A stretch of 10,943 nt of DNA from Chloroflexota bacterium (GTDB lineage Bacteria > Chloroflexota > Dehalococcoidia > JACQTR01). A program made the translations under genes and the position numbers. Under the pieces are notes generated by a model that was given only the letters and a program-made list of their open reading frames with translations, was not told where the DNA came from and searched no databases. Location: assembly GCA_016210705.1 (NCBI GenBank), contig JACQTR010000150.1, forward strand, positions 1-10,943. The letters are read 5' to 3'. Of the stretch, positions 6,463-10,943 are shown in pieces (position 1 is the first letter of the stretch; every line of letters starts with the position of its first letter).

Positions 6463-6657
6463 ATGTGGACCGAAATGGTAAAGGCTCCCAACCTTATGGT
6501 GGCCGAGTTATGGAAAGAGCTTTTCGAGGGAGAACAAATCCCGGCCCGTATCATGGTAGATCCCAACAAACTGACGGGAGGAGAGACAGAACCACGTATT
6601 GTCTATGTGCCACGACGCAAAAAGCATGTAGCCGAGGAGGTGTTAAGGAAGATCTAA
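6463..6657 (+). CDS. Small soluble protein of unknown function between nuoK and nuoL
   Basis: I do not recognise this 64-residue product as any complex I subunit. It looks like a genuine gene: AAGGGGG at 6448-6454 lies eight bases before its ATG, it fills the space between nuoK and nuoL exactly, and its TAA abuts the nuoL ATG (TAAATG). It has no cysteines, no membrane helix and no signal peptide, and it is rich in charge (6 Lys, 5 Arg, 10 acidic). A beta-alpha-beta-beta-alpha layout can be read: strand 4-9, helix 10-24 (AELWKELFEGEQ), strand 26-32 (IPARIMV), a loop rich in Gly and Glu (33-44), strand 45-49 (RIVYV), helix 51-63 (RRKKHVAEEVLRK). The pattern of an AELxxxLxExxxIPA helix-strand followed by a VxVP strand resembles the DUF2007 (putative signal-transducing) fold; this is by eye only. 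It could be an accessory, assembly or regulatory factor for this complex I. Confidence 0.8.
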   Translation: MWTEMVKAPNLMVAELWKELFEGEQIPARIMVDPNKLTGGETEPRIVYVPRRKKHVAEEVLRKI

Positions 6658-8565
6658 ATGCCTCATGAACTAGCATGGGCCATTTTACTGCTGCCGCTCT
6701 TTTCCTTCGCTGTCATCTCTCTCGTTATCAGGCCCTTCCTCAACCGCCAATCCCAGATTAGCGGCTATCTAACCATAGCCACCATTGGGGCTGCCCTAGC
6801 TCTGGCCATCTGGACATTGTTCACGGTGAGGAACGCCACAGGCCACGAGCTGGACATTGGCAAGATCAGTTGGCTTACCATCGGCGATGTCCATATCAGC
6901 ATGGGGCTTATGGTGAACTCACTGACCGCAGTCATGCTCATTGTGGTTACTGGGGTGAGCCTCATGGTTCAAATCTATTCTCAAGGCTATATGAAGGGCG
7001 ACCCCGGTTACTCCCGATATTTCGCCTTTATGTCCCTATTCACCGCTTCTATGTTGGGCCTGGTTCTGGCCGATAACCTGCTCATGCTTTACGTCTTTTG
7101 GGAGATGGTGGGCCTTTGTTCTTACCTACTCATCGGCTTCTGGTTCCACCGTCCAACGGCAGCAGCGGCAGGGAAAAAAGCCTTTATTGTCACTAGATTG
7201 GGTGATTTAGGATTTCTCATCGGCATCTTGGCCCTATATTTCAACCAACATACCTTTGATATTGCTCAGCTTCATGAGCTAGCCATAGCTGGCACCTTGG
7301 GAGGAACGGTCCTTACCTGGGCGGCTTTAGGCATCTTTATGGGGGCGATGGGCAAATCAGCGCAGTTCCCCCTCCACGTATGGCTACCCGATGCCATGGA
7401 GGGCCCTACCCCGGTCAGCGCTCTAATCCATGCGGCCACCATGGTTGCCGCCGGGGTTTTCCTGGTTGCCCGGCTCTTCCCCCTCTTTGAGCACTCCTCC
7501 AGCGCGATAAGTGTGGTGGCCGCTATTGGCGGTTTCACTGCTTTATTTGCTGCAACCATGGGTTTGGTGATGAACGATATAAAGCGGGTAGTAGCCTACT
7601 CCACCATCAGCCAATTGGGTTATATGATACTGGCCCTGGGGGTGGGCAGCCCAGTGGCCGCCATATTCCACCTTTTCAACCACGCCTTCTTCAAAGCCCT
7701 GCTCTTTTTGGGAGCGGGTAGTGCCAACCATGCCACCGGCACCTTCGATATGAGGGAAATGGGCGGCTTGCGCCGGTTTATGCCCTGGACCTATGCCACC
7801 TTCCTCATCGCTTCCCTAAGTCTGGCTGGCATCCCTCCTCTCTCTGGTTTCTGGAGCAAGGACGAAATTTTGGCCCTGGCCTGGGCGGATAATCCAGTCC
7901 TCTATGCCTTGGCCCTAGCCACGGTATTCATGACCGCCTTTTACATATTCAGGGTTATCTTTCTTACCTTTGGCGGCGAGTATAGAGGTAAAGTAGCCAA
8001 AGAGAGCGCCCACGGCGGGAGCCACGGCCTGCACGAATCGCCATGGGTCATGGTAATACCCATGATCCTGTTGGCTATTCCGGCGGTGATCTCCGGTCTA
8101 GTCAATCTGCCCGGCTCTTTTTTGGGAATGCCCGCCCATTGGCTAAGCGGCTTCATGGGCGAAGCGGCCGAGGAATTTGAAACCGGCTTAGCCAGTATAT
8201 CGGTGCTGGTTGCCGCCTTGGGTATTTTTATGGCCTACGCCGTTTATGGTGCCCGCTGGATATCGGCGGAGGCCCTGGGAAAAAACCTGGCTCCCCTTTA
8301 CACCCTTACCAGCCGAAAATATTTTCTCGACGACCTTTACGAGAGACTTATTGTAGAAAGGGCTCTATTGAACGGCTTTTTCGCTATCCTCGGTTGGTTC
8401 GATACCAACATCGTGGACGGTGCAGTTAACGGAGTAGCGGCTATCACTAGGGTCGGAGGAGGAAGGCTCCGCCGACTGCAAACCGGGCAACTACAAGGTT
8501 ACGGTCTAGCAATGATTTTTGGCTTGCTGTTAATAATAGCAGCCTTTTTGATTAAAGGAGGCTAA
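6658..8565 (+). CDS. nuoL: Complex I subunit L, antiporter-like proton pump
   Basis: NuoL is the distal proton-pumping subunit, related to Mrp antiporters, with a long lateral helix that ties the membrane arm together. The 635-residue length is normal. Key charged residues are present: Glu149 in FWEMVGLCSYLL (helix 5), Asp183 in TRLGDLGF, Lys233 in GAMGKSAQFPLHVWLPDAM (helix 7), and His258 in SALIHAATMV. Further on come FNHAFFKALLFLGAGS and SLAGIPPLSGFWSKDEIL. The C-terminal lateral-helix region includes KYFLDDLYERLIV, and the protein ends with a hydrophobic anchor, GLAMIFGLLLIIAAFLI. The ATG directly follows the stop of the small upstream gene, with AAGGAAG at 6645-6651 six bases before it. 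The RBS for nuoM lies in its final codons. Confidence 0.97.
   Translation: MPHELAWAILLLPLFSFAVISLVIRPFLNRQSQISGYLTIATIGAALALAIWTLFTVRNATGHELDIGKISWLTIGDVHISMGLMVNSLTAVMLIVVTGVSLMVQIYSQGYMKGDPGYSRYFAFMSLFTASMLGLVLADNLLMLYVFWEMVGLCSYLLIGFWFHRPTAAAAGKKAFIVTRLGDLGFLIGILALYFNQHTFDIAQLHELAIAGTLGGTVLTWAALGIFMGAMGKSAQFPLHVWLPDAMEGPTPVSALIHAATMVAAGVFLVARLFPLFEHSSSAISVVAAIGGFTALFAATMGLVMNDIKRVVAYSTISQLGYMILALGVGSPVAAIFHLFNHAFFKALLFLGAGSANHATGTFDMREMGGLRRFMPWTYATFLIASLSLAGIPPLSGFWSKDEILALAWADNPVLYALALATVFMTAFYIFRVIFLTFGGEYRGKVAKESAHGGSHGLHESPWVMVIPMILLAIPAVISGLVNLPGSFLGMPAHWLSGFMGEAAEEFETGLASISVLVAALGIFMAYAVYGARWISAEALGKNLAPLYTLTSRKYFLDDLYERLIVERALLNGFFAILGWFDTNIVDGAVNGVAAITRVGGGRLRRLQTGQLQGYGLAMIFGLLLIIAAFLIKGG
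8554..8561 (+). promoter_or_regulatory. nuoM ribosome binding site (AAAGGAGG) supporting a TTG start
   Basis: AAAGGAGG at the end of nuoL is seven bases before the TTG at 8569. The strength and ideal spacing make this TTG the start of nuoM; the codons that follow read DFPYLTSIVFLPL, a normal NuoM beginning. Confidence 0.75.
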
Positions 8566-8568
8566 ATC

Positions 8569-10059
8569 TTGGACTTCCCTTATTTAACCTCCATAGTTTT
8601 CCTGCCCCTGGTGGGAGCTATCGTCATCGCTTTACTGCCCAACCCTGGAGGGAAAACCGTAAAATGGATAGCCCTCCTCTTTACACTAGCCTCCCTGGTC
8701 CTAGCCATAGCCCTTTTCTTCCTCTTCGACAGGAGCCAGGGTGGCTTTCAGTTTGTGGAAAGAAGAATTTGGATCGATGCCCTTAACGTACATTATTACT
8801 TGGGCGTCGATGGCCTGAGTTTACCCATGGTGATCCTCACCACTTTCCTTGGCTCCCTAGCGGTACTGGTATCATGGAAAATAGAGCTCAGAACCAAAGA
8901 GTACTTCGCCTGGCTCCTGTTACTGGAAACCGGCGTCCTGGGGGTTTTTTCTAGTCTGGATTTGCTCCTCTTTTTCCTCTTTTGGGAAGTGGAGCTGGTG
9001 CCCATGTATATGCTTATCGCCATTTGGGGAACACCACCCCCTCTGGGAAGAAGAGAGTACTCGGCTATAAAGTTCGTTATTTACACCCTGGTGGGCAGCG
9101 CCCTAATGTTGGTGGGTATACTGGCCCTCTACTTTTCGGCGGGCACCTTCGACATGGTGGAACTGGGCAAAGCCGATCTCAAGCCCGTCCTCATCCCTCT
9201 TCCGGCCATATTCTTCCTTCTTTTCTCCGCCTACGCTATCAAGCTTCCGGTTTTTCCCCTCCACACCTGGCTTCCCGACGCTCACACCGACGCCCCTACA
9301 GCGGTAAGCGTGATGTTAGCCGGGGTGCTCCTCAAGATGGGAGGCTACGCTATTATCCGAATTTGTGTCACCATACTGCCTCAAGTGGCACGAGACTATG
9401 CCCCCCTTCTAGCGGCTCTGGCAATAGTCAGTGTCCTTTATGGCGCCGCCGTAACCCTGCGTCAAACCGACCTAAAACGGCTCATCGCTTATAGCAGCGT
9501 CAGCCATATGGGTTACGTGCTTTTGGGCATCGCTGCCCTGAGCCAGGTAAGCCTTACTGGGGCTACCCTACAGATGTTCAGCCACGGCATCATTACCGGG
9601 CTCCTCTTTGCTTTAGTAGGACTAGTCTATGATAAGTCTCACTCCCGCCTTATTCCCCAGTTGGGTGGTCTGGCTCGGCAAATGCCTATTATCACCGTGG
9701 CGTTCAGCGTAGCCGGCTTGGCCTCCCTGGGTCTGCCCACCACCAGTGGCTTTGCCTCCGAGTTTTTGGTGTTTTTGGGTAGTTATACCAGCAACATCTT
9801 CGATGGCATTCGCATTTACACGGTTTTGGGGATAATCGGCATTGTCATCACCGCCGGCTACATCTTATGGATGCTACAGAGGGTCTTTTACGGCCCACCC
9901 AACCCTCGCTATGAGGGTGTAGCCGATGCTGACGCCGTGGAGATAGTAACCATGTCCTCTCTGATGGCAGCCATTATCATCATCGGTGTCTATCCCGCCC
10001 TGCTCACCAACATTATCGATAAAGGGATATTACCTATCATGACCCGCCTCGGAACATAG
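8569..10059 (+). CDS. nuoM: Complex I subunit M, antiporter-like proton pump
   Basis: NuoM is the middle antiporter-like pump of the membrane arm. The 496-residue protein, of normal length and expected to have 14 helices, keeps the proton-path charges: Glu140 in FWEVELVPMYMLIAIWG (E. coli Glu144), Lys225 in AIKLPVFPLHTWLPDAHTDA (E. coli Lys234), and Lys256 in GVLLKMGGYAIIR. The segment DLKRLIAYSSVSHMGYVLLG and the late LGLPTTSGFASEFLVFLGS are family hallmarks. The start is TTG 8569, three bases after the nuoL stop, supported by AAAGGAGG. Its TAG stop contributes to the AGGAG that serves nuoN nine bases on. Confidence 0.97.
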   Translation: MDFPYLTSIVFLPLVGAIVIALLPNPGGKTVKWIALLFTLASLVLAIALFFLFDRSQGGFQFVERRIWIDALNVHYYLGVDGLSLPMVILTTFLGSLAVLVSWKIELRTKEYFAWLLLLETGVLGVFSSLDLLLFFLFWEVELVPMYMLIAIWGTPPPLGRREYSAIKFVIYTLVGSALMLVGILALYFSAGTFDMVELGKADLKPVLIPLPAIFFLLFSAYAIKLPVFPLHTWLPDAHTDAPTAVSVMLAGVLLKMGGYAIIRICVTILPQVARDYAPLLAALAIVSVLYGAAVTLRQTDLKRLIAYSSVSHMGYVLLGIAALSQVSLTGATLQMFSHGIITGLLFALVGLVYDKSHSRLIPQLGGLARQMPIITVAFSVAGLASLGLPTTSGFASEFLVFLGSYTSNIFDGIRIYTVLGIIGIVITAGYILWMLQRVFYGPPNPRYEGVADADAVEIVTMSSLMAAIIIIGVYPALLTNIIDKGILPIMTRLGT

Positions 10060-10062
10060 GAG
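10058..10062 (+). promoter_or_regulatory. nuoN ribosome binding site (AGGAG) supporting a GTG start
   Basis: AGGAG overlaps the nuoM stop codon and sits six bases before the GTG at 10069. This decides the nuoN start; there is no ATG near this position in the frame. Confidence 0.7.
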
Positions 10063-10068
10063 CTGCCC

Positions 10069-10943
10069 GTGAATTTATATTATCTATCGCCTGAGTTGAG
10101 CCTGGCCGTTCTGGCTGGGATAGTGGTACTTCTCGATCTCGTCGTGGCTAGAAAGGACATCTTAGCCGGCGTAAGCTTGGTGGGGCTTCTGGTGCCCGCA
10201 GCCTTTGCCTTGGCCTTATGGGGTAAGCAAGCCACTAGCTTCAACAATATACTTATCGTTGACGACTTCGGTCTCTTCTTTAAGCTACTTTTCTTAGGAA
10301 CCACCGGCCTGGTTATCTTGTCATCCATAGATTATGTAAAGAAATTCCCTCGTTTCCAGGGGGAATACTACGCCTTGGTTCTCCTAGCCACCGGCGGCAT
10401 GATGCTCATGGCCGCCACTGGCGAATTAATCACCATCTACATCGCTTTGGAACTAACTAACCTCTCCCTATGTGCTTTGATCTGCTTCCTCCGTGACCCT
10501 CGTTCCGCCGAGGCTAGCCTCAAATATTTGCTTCTCAGTGCTATCAGCTCCGCCATACTCCTTTACGGCATGGCTCTAGTGTACGGCTTTACTGGGACCA
10601 CCCACCTGGTGGAGATAGCACGCACCATACCCTCGGGAAGAGCCATAGACAACCCGGCCCTTCTAGTGGGTCTAGTGCTTTTGATAGCCGGCTTCGGGTT
10701 TAAGATCGCGGCGGTGCCCTTTCAGATGTGGGTGCCCGATGTCTATGAAGGAGCCCCCACCCCTATCACCGCCTATCTATCTGTGGCCAGCAAGGCGGCG
10801 GGATTCGCCGTCGTCCTAAGGGTTTTCAACGTGGCCTTTGGTTCCCCAGTGGGCATAAGCCTGGACTGGAAGGCCATCTTCATCGCCCTAAGCATCGCCT
10901 CCATGACCTTGGGCAATGTAGTAGCCATCGTCCAGGGCAACAT
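10069..10943 (+). CDS. nuoN: Complex I subunit N, antiporter-like proton pump (3' end outside window)
   Basis: NuoN is the antiporter-like pump nearest the peripheral arm, adjacent to NuoK. The frame is open from GTG 10069 to the window edge: 291 complete codons and two extra bases. The family is typically about 480-500 residues, so roughly 40 percent is missing to the right. Conserved charges are seen at Glu128 in YIALELTNLSL (E. coli Glu133), Lys212 in GFGFKIAAVPFQMWVPDVY (E. coli Lys217), and Lys242 in VASKAAGFAVVLR (E. coli Lys247). The phrase EGAPTPITAYLS is typical. The N-terminus MNLYYLSPELSLAVLAG fits the family. It follows nuoM by nine bases, completing the L-M-N set in the usual order. 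Nothing suggests a break within the visible part. Confidence 0.96.
   Translation, partial: MNLYYLSPELSLAVLAGIVVLLDLVVARKDILAGVSLVGLLVPAAFALALWGKQATSFNNILIVDDFGLFFKLLFLGTTGLVILSSIDYVKKFPRFQGEYYALVLLATGGMMLMAATGELITIYIALELTNLSLCALICFLRDPRSAEASLKYLLLSAISSAILLYGMALVYGFTGTTHLVEIARTIPSGRAIDNPALLVGLVLLIAGFGFKIAAVPFQMWVPDVYEGAPTPITAYLSVASKAAGFAVVLRVFNVAFGSPVGISLDWKAIFIALSIASMTLGNVVAIVQGN

Larger units (their letters stand above)
1438..10943 (+). other. Complex I operon nuoABCDHIJK-x-LMN without nuoEFG
   Basis: Twelve co-directional genes run with gaps of at most nine bases or overlaps of 1-11 bases, so one polycistronic message is likely. The order matches the standard bacterial nuo operon except that nuoE, nuoF and nuoG are absent between nuoD and nuoH, where nuoH actually overlaps nuoD. 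A small unknown gene is inserted between nuoK and nuoL. No internal promoter or terminator is evident. The same subunit set (A-D, H-N) is known in cyanobacterial/plastid NDH-1 and in Chloroflexota and archaeal relatives that use donors other than NADH. Confidence 0.9.

Noticed and set aside
6463..6657. NdhS-like ferredoxin-docking subunit
   Set aside because: NdhS is an SH3-like all-beta protein; this product reads as mixed helix and strand and I see no NdhS motif.
6465..6668. Overlapping 67-residue + frame covering the small gene between nuoK and nuoL
   Set aside because: Its start is an ATG at 6465-like offset only in another frame, it has a composition typical of a shifted frame (many Arg, Gly, Pro) and it runs into nuoL; the 6463 frame has the RBS and the tidy TAAATG junction.
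1..10943. CRISPR arrays, tRNA/rRNA genes, insertion sequences or attachment sites
   Set aside because: No regularly spaced repeats, transposase-like frames, terminal inverted repeats or RNA gene signatures were seen; nearly every base is accounted for by carB and nuo coding sequence.

Overview
The window holds the 3' half of carB (large subunit of carbamoyl-phosphate synthetase) followed by a tightly packed operon for respiratory complex I: nuoA-B-C-D-H-I-J-K, a 64-residue gene I cannot name, then nuoL-M-N. The last gene runs off the right edge. Every gene is on the + strand. There is almost no non-coding DNA except the 80 bases between carB and nuoA.

The organism is a bacterium: there are clear Shine-Dalgarno sequences, frequent TTG/GTG starts, and bacterial CarB and Nuo proteins. 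The complex I locus lacks nuoE, nuoF and nuoG, the NADH-oxidising module that normally lies between nuoD and nuoH, and nuoC and nuoD are separate genes. That layout, and the flavour of NuoI, NuoH and NuoB, suggest Chloroflexota, perhaps Dehalococcoidia. This is inference from memory of the families; no search was run.

Layout: 1-1357 carB C-terminal half (second ATP-grasp part and the regulatory MGS-like domain); 1358-1437 intergenic, with a weak promoter candidate and no visible terminator; 1438-3989 nuoABCD (one small membrane subunit, then the hydrophilic connecting subunits); 3986-6457 nuoHIJK (quinone-site membrane subunit, the two-cluster ferredoxin subunit, and small membrane subunits); 6463-6657 the unknown small soluble protein; 6658-10943 nuoL, nuoM and partial nuoN, the three antiporter-like proton-pumping subunits. 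Most junctions overlap or abut (ATGA, TAATG, TTGA, TAAATG), so translational coupling is likely.

Together the nuo genes should make an 11-subunit ion-pumping quinone reductase: NuoI and NuoB carry Fe-S clusters, NuoD and NuoH form the quinone pocket, and NuoA/J/K/L/M/N translocate protons. With no NADH module here, the electron donor (ferredoxin, another carrier, or NADH through genes elsewhere) is open. The points most worth a second look are the 64-residue protein between nuoK and nuoL, a NuoK in which the second conserved membrane glutamate is replaced by alanine, and the missing electron-input module.
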